Source of the DNA: Lithobates sylvaticus
Taxonomy: Eukaryota > Chordata > Amphibia > Anura > Ranidae
Direction: 5' to 3'
DNA: 64,000 bases
Assembly: GCA_028564925.1 (NCBI GenBank)
Contig: CM053027.1
Coordinates: 243,375,649 to 243,439,648 of the forward strand
Of this stretch, positions 21,690 to 32,656 are shown piece after piece. The notes under the pieces are model-generated. The model was not told the origin of the DNA. It saw only the letters and a list, made by a program, of their open reading frames with translations, and made no database searches. How positions within the stretch are numbered: the stretch's first letter is position 1; every line of letters begins with the position of its first letter. A program made the translations under genes and the position numbers.

Positions 21690-22010
21690 GCAAGGATTTA
21701 TTGAAATCAAAAATACCTTTATTAGTTGTCAGCAACAAAATAAAGAGGGAGGCAGAGATGGAGAAACTGAGGAAATTTGCAAAGCCTTTGACCCCCACGG
21801 CAGACATCAATCTTTTCAAATCAAAAATTGGTGGCCTGAGGAGTACGTATCTTAAGGGAGTTCAATCTGGTCCTGAAGTCCAAAAGATTTGGAACTGCAG
21901 CAGATGCCATCTATGTCCCCAGGCTGTGGTTATACGAGAGGTTCCATCTTCTCTCAGACCAGACTGAATCTAGGTCATCACACTCTGGTCTTCCTTCCAC
22001 GCTTCCTTCC
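21690..22010 (+). pseudogene. MADF-domain fragment, plus strand
   Basis: Plus-strand reading gives SNKIKREAEMEKLRKFAKPL and KSKIGGLRSTYLKGVQSGPE. These are clearly related to NKIKRRAAKKKLLEFVKPVI and NKIGSLRSTYLRERNKVLKS of the minus-strand gene at 25497-25773. It lacks the first part of the domain and breaks soon after. It points the opposite way to the better copy, which suggests an inverted, partial second copy of the same gene. Confidence 0.6.
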
Positions 22011-22925
22011 AGGCTGTGGCTGTGGTGCTGGAGGTGTGGCAGAAGGAGGAGGAGGAGGAAGAGCATGGTCCATCTCGCAAACATGTGTCCTTTGGGTAAT
22101 TTCCCCAGACACCCCCTTATTTAGTATTTTGAGGATTGCCCTTTCTCGCACATGCTGCATTGCCCCGCCTCCATCTCTTTCAGCTTTGTGGCAGCCAAGG
22201 CGGCAAAGGCCTCCTTATAGGTGGGTGTGGATTGTAGTGCCACTGAAGCCTCCCTGATCAGCTGGAGCGCTGACTCCCCCACACCCCCCCCCCCCCCTTT
22301 CTGGGCCTTTTGTAGGGAAGGCGGAGGGGAGGGACTTGGGATCGAGTCAGGCTCCTAGGCCTGCCCACCTCTTGGCTGCCACTTACCCCTGCCTCCTCCT
22401 GGCTGCCACATTCCACATCTACCTCCTGGCTCCCGCATTCCACAGCCACCTCCTGGCTGAGGTCTTCCTGTGTATGAAAAAGGGACATAGCTTGAGTTAT
22501 TGGTTCATCAAACACACACAATTTTCAGCTATTGACTGTTGCAAATTGTTAACAAATTGAAAACCATAGAATTCTCAGCCCAGCAGTATATATTCTTGCC
22601 AAAAATTTCTCCAACACTACTGTCTATTTATATGTAAAACACTTTAGCAAATAAGCAATTTTTGATCCTAAATTAAGTGAACATCATTCATTTTTCCACG
22701 AAAAAAGTGTAGAAAAATACTACACCTGGCTCAAGCTGGTCTCCTCCACATCTTCCTCACTGGAAGGCCCAGGTTGGTCATCGGAAGCCTCATCAGGGGT
22801 GGAATGCGTGGAAGGAAGTGTGGAAGGAAGAGTTGAGAGTGATTCCCTGACATCAGTCTGGTCTTTGAGAAAATGGAGCCTCTCGTAGTACCACAGCCTG
22901 GGGACATATACTTCATCTGCTGCAG

Positions 22926-22933
22926 CTCCAGAT
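22926..22933. repeat. Target-site duplication of hAT-A, left copy (CTCCAGAT)
   Basis: CTCCAGAT lies directly before TAGGGATGAGC and recurs at 25497-25504 directly after GCTCATCCCTA. Eight bases is the hAT hallmark. Confidence 0.95.
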
Positions 22934-25496
22934 TAGGGATGAGCTCGGTGTTCGATTCAAACCCATCAAACATCGGGTGTTCGCACGCTCGGCGAGCCCA
23001 GAACTATTTGGGTCGCTCGCAAATAAATGGGTCGCTCGCATTAAATTAGTGTGATGCGAGCGGCCCGCAATGCACTGCGCCAGTCGCAGTGCATTGCTGG
23101 CTGATGATTGACCAAGCATGCACTGTGACCCGCATGCTTGGCCAATCAAAGAGCCATAATTGGCCACAGGCAGGATGCCTGTGGCCAATTATAGCTCAGG
23201 GGGTTTAGTACACGCCCCACAGTATAAAAGGCCGCCGCGCCGGCGGCCTCGCATATTGTGTTGTCAGTGTCAGCGTGTCAGTGTTATGTGCTGCTGACTG
23301 CTGACATTATGTGCTGTGATTCTGGGGATTAGTGTGTGCGTGCTGTTAGTACAGCATTGCAGTATCACATCTGGGGGGTGTCTATAGTATGTCTGTGAAG
23401 GGGCGCATGTTTCCTGTGCTTAGAACTGTCCCTGCACAAAGTGTCATTTTTGCAGGAAAAAAAGCTATTTAAAATCACTCGCGGCTAATGAATTGACAGC
23501 TCCCGTAACACAGAGAACAGTCATTCATTGAAAACCATTGATAAAAAAAAAGTCATTCATAAAAAATATATATATTTTTTTTAAAAAAGCGTGGGGGTCC
23601 CCCCAAATTCAATAACCAGGCCCTTCAGGTCTGCTATGGATATTAAGGAGAACCCCAGCCAAAAAAATAAATAAAAATGGCGTGGGGTCCCCCTCAAAAT
23701 TCATACCAGACCCTTGAGGTCTGGGATGGATTTTAAGGGGAACCCCGGCCCAAAAAAAATAAAAAAGGGCGTGGGGTCCCCCTCAAAATCCATACCAGAC
23801 CCTTATCCGAGCACGCAACCTGGCAGGCCGCAGGAAAAGAGGGGGGGACGAGATCGGCCCCCCTCCCTCCTGAACCCTACCAGGCCACATGCCCTCAACA
23901 TTGGGAGGGTGCTTTGGGGGTCTGAGTCCCCCCAAAGCACCTTGTCCCCATGTTGATGAGGACAAGGGCCTCGTCCCCACAACCCTGGCCATTGGTTGTG
24001 GGGGTCTGCGGGTGGGGGGCTTATCGGAATCCGGAAGCCCCCTTTAACAAGGGGACCCCCAGATCCCAGCCCCCCCCTGTGCGAAATGGTAAGGGGGTAC
24101 AAAAGTACCCCTACCATTTCACCAAAATAGTGTAAACATTTTTAAAAATTACAGTCTTTGACAATTCCTTTATTAAAATCTTCTTTCTTCTGGTCTTCCT
24201 TCTTCCTCTCTTCATCCTTCGGTTTCTTCATCTTCTGCTTCCGGCATCTTCTTCCATCTTCTTCTTCCATCATCTTCTTCCTCCGATCCGCTTCATCTTG
24301 CTCTGGTCTTCTCGTCCGGCATCTTCTTCCATGGCGTCGGCGTCTCTTCTGGGCCGCTCCGCGCAATAGGAGGCTCCTGCTGTGTGAGGCTTTGCTGCGT
24401 CTGACAGGTCTTTTATAACGGAGGGCGGGGTCACCTGGTAACCCCGCCCCCCTCTGATGCACAGGGACGTCATGGGGAATTCCCTATGGCTTTCCCCGTG
24501 AGGATGAAGAAAGGAAGAAGGAAGACCAGAAGAAAGAAGATTTTAATAAAGGAATTGTCAAAGACAGTCTCCTGTCATTTTTACCATTTTTGACACTTTT
24601 TTGGTGAAATGGTAGGGGTACTTTTTGCCACACGGGGGGCGGGATCTGGGGGTCCCCTTGTTAAAGGGGGCTTCCAGAATCCGATAAGCCCCCCTCCTGC
24701 AGACCCCCACAACCAATGGCCAGGGTTGTGGGGACGAGGCCCTTGTCCTCATCAACATGGGGACAAGGTGCTTTGGGGGGTCTCAGACCCCCAAAGCACC
24801 CTCCCAATGTTAAGGGCATGTGGCCTGGTACATTTCAGGAGGGAGGAGGGGCCGCTCTCGTCCCCCCCTCTTTTCCTGCGGCCTGCCAGGTTGCGTGCTC
24901 GGATAAGGGTCTGGTATGGATTTTGAGGGGGACCCCACGCCATTTTTTTTTATTTCTTTGGCTGGGGTCCCCCACGCTTTTTTTTTAAATTTTTTTTATT
25001 TTTTATCAATGACTTTTTTTATCAATGACTTTCAATGAATCCCTGTTCTCTGTGTTACGGGAGCCGTCAATTCATTAGCCGCGAGTGATTTTAAATAGCT
25101 TTTTTCCTGCAAAAATTACACTTTGTGCAGGGACAGTTCTAAGCACAGGAAACATGCGCCCCTTCACAGGCATACTATAGACACCCCCCAGGTACAAAAT
25201 TTAAAGAAATATTACACTTTTATTGTTTCACTTTAAGCATTATTAAAATCACTGCTCTTGAAAAAACGTCAGTTTTAAAAAAAAAAATTGCATTGATACA
25301 TGTCCCCTGGGGCAGGACCCATGTCCCCAAACACTTTTTATGACAATAACATGCATATTAGCCTTTAAAATTAGCACTTTTGATTTTGAACGTTTGCATC
25401 CATTGTAACTAATAGGGTTCATATGCTCGCACGGACTTTAGGTCCGTTCACTGGTTCTGGTCCGAACTGAACCCGGGGGTGTTCGGCTCATCCCTA
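22934..25496 (-). mobile_element. Non-autonomous hAT element (hAT-A), snapback type
   Basis: 2563 bp with terminal inverted repeats TAGGGATGAGC and GCTCATCCCTA and an 8-bp target duplication. Its right ~300 bp matches the left end of the autonomous hAT-B in reverse complement, and its left ~450 bp matches the right end of hAT-B. It is therefore a relative lying in the opposite direction. The interior has no transposase. It is a long inverted repeat centred near 24475. Removing it with one CTCCAGAT restores the MADF reading frame (KSQASGAAADEV). Confidence 0.93.
23585..24985. repeat. Long internal inverted repeat of hAT-A
   Basis: The left arm (about 23585-24465) and right arm (about 24480-24985) are reverse complements over long blocks. 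An example is ATCCGAGCACGCAACCTGGC near 23815 against GCCAGGTTGCGTGCTCGGAT near 24885. The right arm is shorter by roughly 300 bp, so the outer blocks pair but the centre is partly deleted. Open frames in the arms are mirror images of each other and not genes. Confidence 0.85.
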
Positions 25497-25504
25497 CTCC
25501 AGAT
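25497..25504. repeat. Target-site duplication of hAT-A, right copy (CTCCAGAT)
   Basis: Matches 22926-22933. Confidence 0.95.
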
Positions 25505-25787
25505 GCTTGGGACTTCAGGACCTTATTGCGCTCCCTGAGATACGTACTCCTCAGGCTGCCAATTTTGTTTTTTATCTTCTCAACGGTTGCCGTGGGGATC
25601 ACCGGCTTTACAAATTCCAGCAGTTTCTTCTTCGCTGCCCGCCTCTTTATTTTGTTGCTGTAGAGTGGGTGCTTGGCCTGCCACAAAAGGGGCATCTCAC
25701 GGAACTTATCAATGAACAGGGGGAGGAAGCTGACGTCATTGAAGCCCTCCATATTCTCTGCAAGACACAACACCAGACAAACACTAA

Positions 25788-26035
25788 ATAATGTCAGGCT
25801 AAACTCGCCTAATCTTGTCCATAAATAAGCCTCAATGTATAAGCAGTCTAGGCTAGTGATGTACCAAGTTCAAATTGTACCTTCGTTATAGCGATCGTCT
25901 CGTGCGTCAGCTCTCTCTCCCCTCTGCTCACAGATCGCCGGTACGACACACGCGGGTGACGTTTTATATTCCGTTGCGCATGCGTGAAACTCCGCCCGCC
26001 CCTGACGATCTTTCTCATCTATTCCTCTTCTCGTT
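25788..26035. promoter_or_regulatory. Shared intergenic region between divergent MADF and Myb-like genes
   Basis: About 250 bp between two coding starts pointing away from each other. The centre is GC-richer than its flanks (CGATCGTCTCGTGCGTCAGC, CGCATGCGTGAAACTCCGCC). A two-way promoter is the simple reading. No TATA box stands out. Confidence 0.4.
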
Positions 26036-26205
26036 ATGGCGCAGTGGGGAGAGCACATGGCGGGGACACAGCAGGTGCGCCCTAACTATTCCAACAACGA
26101 GGAGGAGGACAACGAGGAAAGCCCAGAGCCAGAAACGTCACGATCCCGGAGGAGAAGATTTAAGGCGTCAAGTATGTCTTTTGGAGAAATGTTGGATATG
26201 GTGGA
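26036..26205 (+). pseudogene. N-terminus of a Myb-like protein, cut by hAT-1
   Basis: ATG at 26036, then MAQWGEHMAGTQQVRPNYSN, an acidic stretch (EEEDNEESPEPE), an Arg-rich patch (SRSRRRRFKA) and SMSFGEMLDMVD. Harbinger elements carry a second, Myb-like protein that brings the transposase to the nucleus and the DNA ends, and this start would fit it. The reading ends where hAT-1 begins at 26206. The rest of the gene is not in the window. The start has G at +4 and a moderate context. Confidence 0.45.
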
Positions 26206-26849
26206 TAGGGATGAGCCGAACACCCCCCGGGTTCGGTTCGCACCAGAATCTGCGAACGGACCGAAAGTTTGCGCGAACATTCGAACCCTATTAGTTACAA
26301 TGGACGCAAACGTTCGAAATCTTAAGTGCTAATTATAATGGCCAATATGCATGTTAATGTCATAAAAGAGGTTTGGGGACCCGGGTCCTGCCCCAGTGGA
26401 CATGTATCAATGCAAAAAGAAGTTTTAAAAACTGACGTTTTTTCAGGAGCAGTCATTTTAAAAAAAAGTGAAATATTCCTTTAAATATGGTACCTGGGGG
26501 GTGTCTAAAGTATGCCTGTGAAGTGGCATGTGTTTCCGTGTTTAGAACTGTCCCTGCAAAACATTTGTAAAGGAAAAAAAGAAGCCATTTTAAAACTGCT
26601 TGTGGCTTTAATGTCATGTCTTGTCCTGGCAATATGGATGAAAATCTTTGACAAAAATGGCATGGCTAACCTTGTTCCCAAATTAAATCTAACAGGATAG
26701 AATTTCCCTTCCTAGGGGTAGATTTCCTCTTACTTCCTGTTTTCTCCTTCCGTTTGCAAGTAGGAGTCGTTTGTAAGTTGGATGTTTGAAACTAGGGGCC
26801 TGCTGTATATACTCTGCAGAAATTTGCCCCATTAGATGTTGGTGTTGCC
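26206..26849. other. hAT-1 left terminal and subterminal region
   Basis: This contains the terminal repeat and a cluster of short TTCGAA/TTCG motifs (GGTTCGGTTCG, ACATTCGAACCC, ACGTTCGAAATC), as in hAT-B 32657-33480. Repeated short motifs near the end are the usual binding sites of hAT transposases. There is no gene here. Confidence 0.65.
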
Positions 26850-27840
26850 ACAACACTGTAAGCCCTCACAGTTACTCTTGGTGGGCACAGGAATGGGCCC
26901 TGCTGTGAATTATTAGATCAAAATTTGTAATTGCATGCACCTGTTGAACAGGGCGAGAAAAATTGGGCCTTTGGTGGTGGACGGTGTTGCCACAACACTG
27001 TAAGCCCTCACAGTTACTCTTGGTGGCCACAGGAATGGGCCCTGCTGTGAATTATTAGATCAAGAATTGAAATTGCATGCACCTGTTGAACAGGGCAGAA
27101 AAATTGGGCCTTTGGTGGTGGTGGACGGTGTTGCTACAACACTGTAAGCCCTCACAGTTACTCTTGGTGGGCACAGAAATGGGCCCTGCTGAGAATTATT
27201 ATATCAAGATTTGTAATTACACGCCCCTGTTAAACAGGGGCTGAAAAATTGGGCCTTTGGTGGTGGTGGTGGACGGTGTTGCCACAAGACTGTAAGCCCT
27301 CACAGTTACTCTTGGTGGGCGCAGGAATGGGCCCTGCTGTGACCTTTTAGATCAAGATTTGTAATTACACGCCCCTGTTGAACAATTGGGCCTTAGGCAC
27401 TGGTGCTGGTGCCACAACACTGCAACCCCGCACAGATACTGTACTTGGAGCACAGCAGTCAGACCTGTTGCAAAGCATTGCTTAAAAAATTGTAATTACA
27501 CCCCCCTGTTAAACAGGGGCTAAAAAATTGGGCCTTAGGCACTGGTGCTGGTGCCACAACACTGCAACCCCTCACAGATACTGTACTTGGAGCACAGCAG
27601 TCAGACCTGTTGCAAAGCATTGCTTAAAAAATTGTAATTACACGCTCCTGTTAAACAGGGGCTGAAAAATTGGGCCTTAGGCACTGGTGCTGGTGCCACA
27701 ACACTGCAACATCTCACAGATACTGTACTTGGAGCACAGCAAGGAGACCTGTTGCAAAGCATTGCATAAAAAATTGTAATTACATGCCCCTGTTAAACAG
27801 GGGCTGAAAAATTGGGCCTTAGCCACTGGTGGTGGCACAC
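26850..27840. repeat. Tandem array, ~142-bp unit, downstream of the hAT-1 transposase gene
   Basis: About seven units, with period 130-148 bp measured from the recurring GCCACAACACTG (ends at 26858, 26999, 27143 and so on). Each unit has a palindrome-like block around CCTGTTAAACAGGG in the later units or CCTGTTGAACAGGG in the earlier ones. The same array family lies in hAT-B at 33490-35230 with more units. Confidence 0.85.
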
Positions 27841-27961
27841 AACAAACAAAAATGTTCTTCCAAGCTATCATCAGGATCATTGAGGAGGAAGAGGATAGTC
27901 AGTGAACATAACAGGACAGTCACTCAGCATAGGCAGTCTTGAAGGGATGTGACATTATAAA

Positions 27962-30900
27962 TTATTCAGTTATATCAGCTTCAAGTGCCTGGTAGCTGGT
28001 GGTGATCCAAGACTGATTCATCTTTATGAAGGTCAGTTGATCAACCGGTGGACAGGCGCACCCTGTGATCAGTGACAAAGCCTCCAGCAGCACTGAATGT
28101 GCGTTCGGAAAGAACGCTGGATGCAGGACAGGCCAGTAGCTCAATTGCATACTGTGCAAGCTCTGGCCAGTGATCCATCCTCAAGACCCAGTAAGCCAGA
28201 GGATTTTCGGTGGGAAAGGTGTCCAAGTCTGACCTTGCCCCTAGGTATTCCTGCACCATGTATATCAGACGCTGGCGATGGTTGCTGGAATCGATCATAC
28301 CTTGGGGCTGTGGACTAAAAAAATTGTCTGAACGCATCGGTCAGATGTGCACTTTACCCACCACTCCTTCTGCTACTGACCGAAGCCTCAGTCACTCGTC
28401 GTCCAGGACCAGGAGTTTGTAACCTCCCAGTCTCTGGGAACGCATTGCACAGACCTTTCTGCAAGGCCTCCCTGAGATGTCTCATCCTCTGCTCCCTCTG
28501 CGACGGCAAGATAAGGTCCGCAACCTTACCCTTGTACCGTGGATCAAGGAGAGTGGCCAGCCAGTAATGGTCCCTGTCCTTGACCTGAAGAATATGAGGA
28601 TCCTTCCGCAGGCTTTGCAGGATCAGGGAGGCCATGCAACGTAGGTTAGCTCAGGCATTTTTTTCCGGAGTCTTCTGGGTCACTGAGGACGACATGATCC
28701 GCAGCCACCTCCTCCCAGCCACGTACAAGTCCACTGGTTTGTTGGGACTGTAAATCATCCCTAAAAGACTGCTGCTGCTAATGCTGAGTGCCAGGCTCCA
28801 CCTCCATGCTGACACAATCCTCCTCCTCCTCCTCCTCCTCTTCCTGTGTGATGGGTGGGAGAGAAGGAACACTGTCTGGATAAAGAGGGCCTTGAGAGGC
28901 AAGGAAGTCCTCCTCTTCCTGCCTCTGTTCTGCCTCAAGTGCCCTGTCCATTATCCCACGCAGCGTATGCTCCAACAGGTGGACAAGAGGTGTCACTGAT
29001 GCATGCACTGTCACTGCTCACCATCCTCGTGGCCTCCTAAAATAGTGACAGAACAGTGCATGCATCCTTGATCATGCTCCACTGGCGCGGGGAAAATAAT
29101 CCGAGCTCCCCTGACCCTGTCCTGGTGCCGTAGTGGCACAGGTACTCATTGATGGCCATCTGCTGCATGTGCAGTCGCTGCAGCATGGTCAACGTTGAGT
29201 TCCACCTGGTGGGCATGTCACATATAAGGCGATTCTTGGGCAGGTTCAACTCCTTTTGCAGCTCAGCCAGCCGAGCACTGGCATTATATGATTATATGAT
29301 CAGCGGAAAGGCACACAGACTTTCCTGGCCTGCCTCAGGACATCCTGTAAGCCTGGGTACCTGCCCAAGAACCGCAGGTACCCAGGTTAAGGACGTGAGC
29401 CATACAGGGCACATGGGTCAGCTGTCCCTGTCGCTTAAGCTGGCGTGGCGTCAACCACCTCTCGGCCTGCCCCTGCAGAGCTTACAGAACCTCTGCCCCA
29501 GTGTGGCTCCTGTCCCCCAAACACACCAGCCCAAGCACGGCATGGCATCTTTTTGCCTGCTATTTGCGTAGCCCCTTGGACGCCTACGGAGCACCGCTGG
29601 TTCCGAGGACAGAGCACTTGAAGAGGCCATGGAGGAAGAAGAAGAGGAGGGGGTGGAGGAGAGAGGTGTGTCACAACCAGTAGTAGCATTTTGGAGGCGT
29701 GGTGGCGGAACAACCTCCAACACTACTGCACCTTGTCCTGCATCCTTCCCAGCTGCCAAAAGAGTGACCCAATGGGCCGTGAAAGACAGGTAAGATCCCT
29801 GTCCATGCCTGCTGGACCATGAGTCAGCGGTAATATGCACCTTACTGCTGACCGCCCTGTCCAGCGAGGCATGGACAATGCCTTCCACATGCGGGTAGAG
29901 AGCCAGAATCGCCTTCCGTGAGAAAAAGTGGCGTTTGGGAACCTGGCACTGAGGAACCGCATATTGAACAAACTCATGGAAGGGGGCCAAGTCTACCAAC
30001 TGAAAAGGCAGCAGTTGAAGTGCTAGCAATTTAGCCAAGCTAGCATTCAACCGCTGGGCATGTGGATGGCTGGGAGTAAACTTCTTTCGACAGTCCAGCA
30101 GCTGGGGCAGGGAAATTTGCCTGGTAGAATCGGACGTCGGTGTACTGCTAGCAGAGTGCCCGCAAGTACTTGGCTGTGACACACCTAATTCTACACCTTC
30201 ATTCCTCTCAGTGCAGCTTTCAGAGAGGACTGAAGGTATAGTGGGGTTGGAGATCCCAGCTGATGAGGAGCAAGGAGAGGTCTGCTTTGTTCTTTGGTGT
30301 GGGTCTTTAATGTGCGCTTGCCAACGAGCTGAATGACAGGTCGACATATGTCTGGTCATGCTTGTGGTGCCCAAGTGGCTGATGTTTTGGCCACGCGAGA
30401 TACGCTTGAGACATATGTTGCAAATAGCAGTGGTGCGATCTGATGCACTTGTCTCAAAAAAGGCCCACACCAAAGAAATTTTGTAATAACGTGCAGAGGC
30501 AGTGCCCTGCACAGGCGGATCTCTGCGGTGTGATTCAGTTGGTGTGTTGGCCTCAAGCTGGCCCCCGGAGGGCATCCTGCCTCGTTGGAGATGTGCGCCT
30601 CCTCCTCCTCTCTCCCTTCAGGCACCCACGTTTAGTCAGTGACCTCATCATCCCCTCCCTCTTCACCACTGGAGCAAACCTGGAAGTAAGCTGCAGCTGG
30701 TGGAACATGACTGCCAGATTGCTGTCCTTGAGCATCCCCTCTCTCTGCGCTCACGCTACTGCCTTCGTCTAGCTGGGTATCATCATCCGAGCCTTCAAAG
30801 CGCTGGGCATCCTCCTGGAGCATGTACCCAACACTGTGCTCAAACAGTTCGGGGGACTCCTCAGGAGGACATGGTGGGTCTAGGGAAGGGGTGCCTGATG

Positions 30901-31186
30901 ATGCCATTGAGTACGCGTTGGCAGCTGCTTTGCCAGTACCCTGAGCCTGGGTGAGAGAGGATGAGGAGGATGAGGAGGGCTTGGTCATCCACTCTACCAA
31001 GCCTTCGACATGATGCGGCTCAACATGTCCAGCTGCCGAAAAGAAGGACAAGCGTGTCCCATGGCCACGTGCTGATGACGATGCACCACGTCCATGACCA
31101 GCACTGTTATCTCTAGACACAGAGCCTGCTTGCCCTGTTTTCTTGCCTCAGGACTGTCTGCCTCTCCTTGTCGGTCTTCCAGGCAT
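27962..31186 (-). pseudogene. hAT-1 transposase, broken
   Basis: This is the counterpart of the intact gene at 35331-38552 and very similar to it throughout. ATG at 31186 (MPGRPTRRGRQS), then a TGA at codon 13. The body is split into several frames: 31120-30632, 30575-29451, 29249-29037, 29014-28778, 28635-28354 and 28337-27962. A 48-bp in-frame deletion near 29430 removes the segment equal to GMVVSDNGTNLLSAL, and with it the second catalytic Asp. The BED finger (ICNICLKRIS ... HMSTCH) and the C-terminal dimerisation region with SVLSERTFSAAGG remain readable. It cannot make active transposase. Confidence 0.9.
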
Positions 31187-31189
31187 TGT

Positions 31190-32656
31190 AGTGGGTAGTG
31201 TATATTGTGCTGGAGTCACACAGCACACACACACTAACTCCTGCAGATGGCTGCCTTAGATGACAACAACAGGGCATTAGGGCAGATAGAGGCTGAGGTG
31301 GTTTATTGTGTGCTGTGCTATACTCACACAGCACACACACACACTAACTCCTGCAAATGCCTGGCTGGCTGCCTTAGATGACAACAACAGGGCCTTAGGG
31401 CAGATAGAGGCTGAGGTGGTTTATTGTGTGCTGTGCTATACTCACACAGCACACACACGCTAACTCCTGCGATGGCTGGCTGGCTGGCTGCCTTAGATGA
31501 CAACAACAGGGCTTTAGGGCAGTTAGAGGCTGAGGTGGTTTATTGTGTGCTGTGCTATACTCACACAGCACACACACACACGCTAACTCCTGCGATGGCT
31601 GACTGGCTGCCTTAGATGACAACAACAGGGCCTTAGGGCAGATAGAGGCTGAGGTGGTTTATTGTAAGCTGTGCTATACTCACACAGCACACACACGCTA
31701 ACTCCTGCGATGGCTGGCTGGCTGGCTGCCTGGCTGCCTTAGATGACAACAACAGGGCCTTAGGGCAGATAGAGACTGAGGTGGTTTATTGTGTGCTGTG
31801 CTATACTCACACAGCACACACGCTAACTCCTGCGATGGCTGGCTGCCTTAGATGACAACAACAGGGCCTTAGGGCAGATAGAGGCTGAGGTGGTTTATTG
31901 TGTGCTGTGCTATACTCACACAGCACACACACACATGCTAACTCCTGCGATGGCTGGCTGCCTTAGATGACAACAACAGGGCCTTAGGGCAGATAGAGGC
32001 TGAGGTGGTTTATTGTGTGCTGTGCTATACTCACACAGCACACACACACACGCTAACTCCTGCAATGGCTGGCTGGCTGCCTTAGATGACAACAACAGGG
32101 CCTTAGGGCAGATAGAGGCTGAGGTGGTTTATTGTGTGCTGTGCTATACTCACACACACACACGTTAACTCCTGCGATGGCTGGCTGGCTGGCTGCCTTA
32201 GATGACAACAACAGGGCCTTAGGGCAGATAGAGGCTGAGGTGGTTTATTGTGTGCTGTGCTATACTCACACAGCACACACACACATGCTAACTCCTGCGA
32301 TGGCTGGCTGCCTTAGATGACAACAACAGGGCCTTAGGGCAGATTGAGGCTGAGGTAGTTTATTGTGTGCTGTGCTATACTCACACAGCACACACACACA
32401 TGCTAACTCCTGCGATGGCTGGCTGCCTTAGATGACAACAACAGGGCCTTAGGGCAGATTGAGGCTGAGGTGGTTTATTGTGTGCTGTGCTATACTCACA
32501 CAGCACACACACACATGCTAACTCCTGCTATGGCTGGCTGCCTTAGATGAAAACAACAGGGCCTTAGGGCAGATAGAGGCTGAGGTGGTTTATTGTGTGC
32601 TGTGCTATACTCACACAGCACATACGCACACGCTAACTCCTGCGATGGCTGGCTGG
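31190..32656. repeat. Tandem array, ~118-bp unit, directly upstream of the hAT-1 transposase start
   Basis: About twelve to thirteen units with CTCACACAGCACACACACGC, GCGATGGCTGGCTGGCTGCC, GATGACAACAACAGGGCCTT and GAGGCTGAGGTGGTTTATTG in each. The period is 115-120 bp. Length varies through the CA run and the CTGG run. It starts only a few bases from the ATG. hAT-B inserted into the CTGG run of the last full unit, and the array resumes at 43361. Confidence 0.9.
32649..32656. repeat. Target-site duplication of hAT-B, left copy (CTGGCTGG)
   Basis: CTGGCTGG directly before TAGGGATGAGCC, repeated at 43361-43368. The site lies in a natural CTGG run, so part of the match could be inherent. The 8-base length agrees with hAT-A and hAT-C. 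Confidence 0.88.

Larger units (their letters stand above)
22011..25787 (-). pseudogene. MADF-domain protein gene of the Harbinger-like element, interrupted by hAT-A
   Basis: Exon-like blocks on the minus strand. 25773-25497 starts MEGFNDVSFLPLFIDKFREM and is a MADF (Myb/SANT-like) DNA-binding domain: LWQAKHPLYSNK, KIKNKIGSLRSTYLRERNK. The frame continues across the hAT-A insertion at 22933 with AAADEVYVPRLWYYERLHFL and an acidic Ser/Pro stretch to about 22725. A further block at 22500-22400 reads EDLSQEVAVECGSQEVDVEC. A last one at 22257-22140 reads LIREASVALQSTPTYKEAFA and KEMEAGQCSMCEK. The gaps between blocks may be introns. The call as transposon accessory gene is inferred from its neighbours. 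The insertion and decay make it a pseudogene. Confidence 0.6.
21098..26205. mobile_element. Remains of a PIF/Harbinger-like DNA transposon
   Basis: The left part (21098-21200) has TTTTCCGACAACAAAGTCCG and CCGACGGACAAAGTGCCACG followed by CATGCTCAG. The second of these, with that continuation, also occurs (reverse-complemented, one difference) in the MITE at 60480-60904, whose ends are Harbinger-like. Inside lie a MADF-domain gene on the minus strand and the start of a Myb-like gene on the plus strand, an arrangement that fits Harbinger accessory genes. No DDE transposase is visible. hAT-A interrupts it at 22934-25496, and hAT-1 cuts it at 26206. The limits are approximate and the class is inferred. 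Confidence 0.5.

Noticed and set aside
23714-24988. Many open frames of 60-106 codons on both strands in the hAT-A interior
   Set aside because: They are mirror images from the inverted-repeat arms and recur in hAT-C (51782-53660). They show no domain and no codon signal.
31190-32656. CRISPR-like regular array
   Set aside because: Units are contiguous tandem copies without unique spacers, in a vertebrate transposon. The same applies to 26850-27840, 33490-35230 and 38560-42895.
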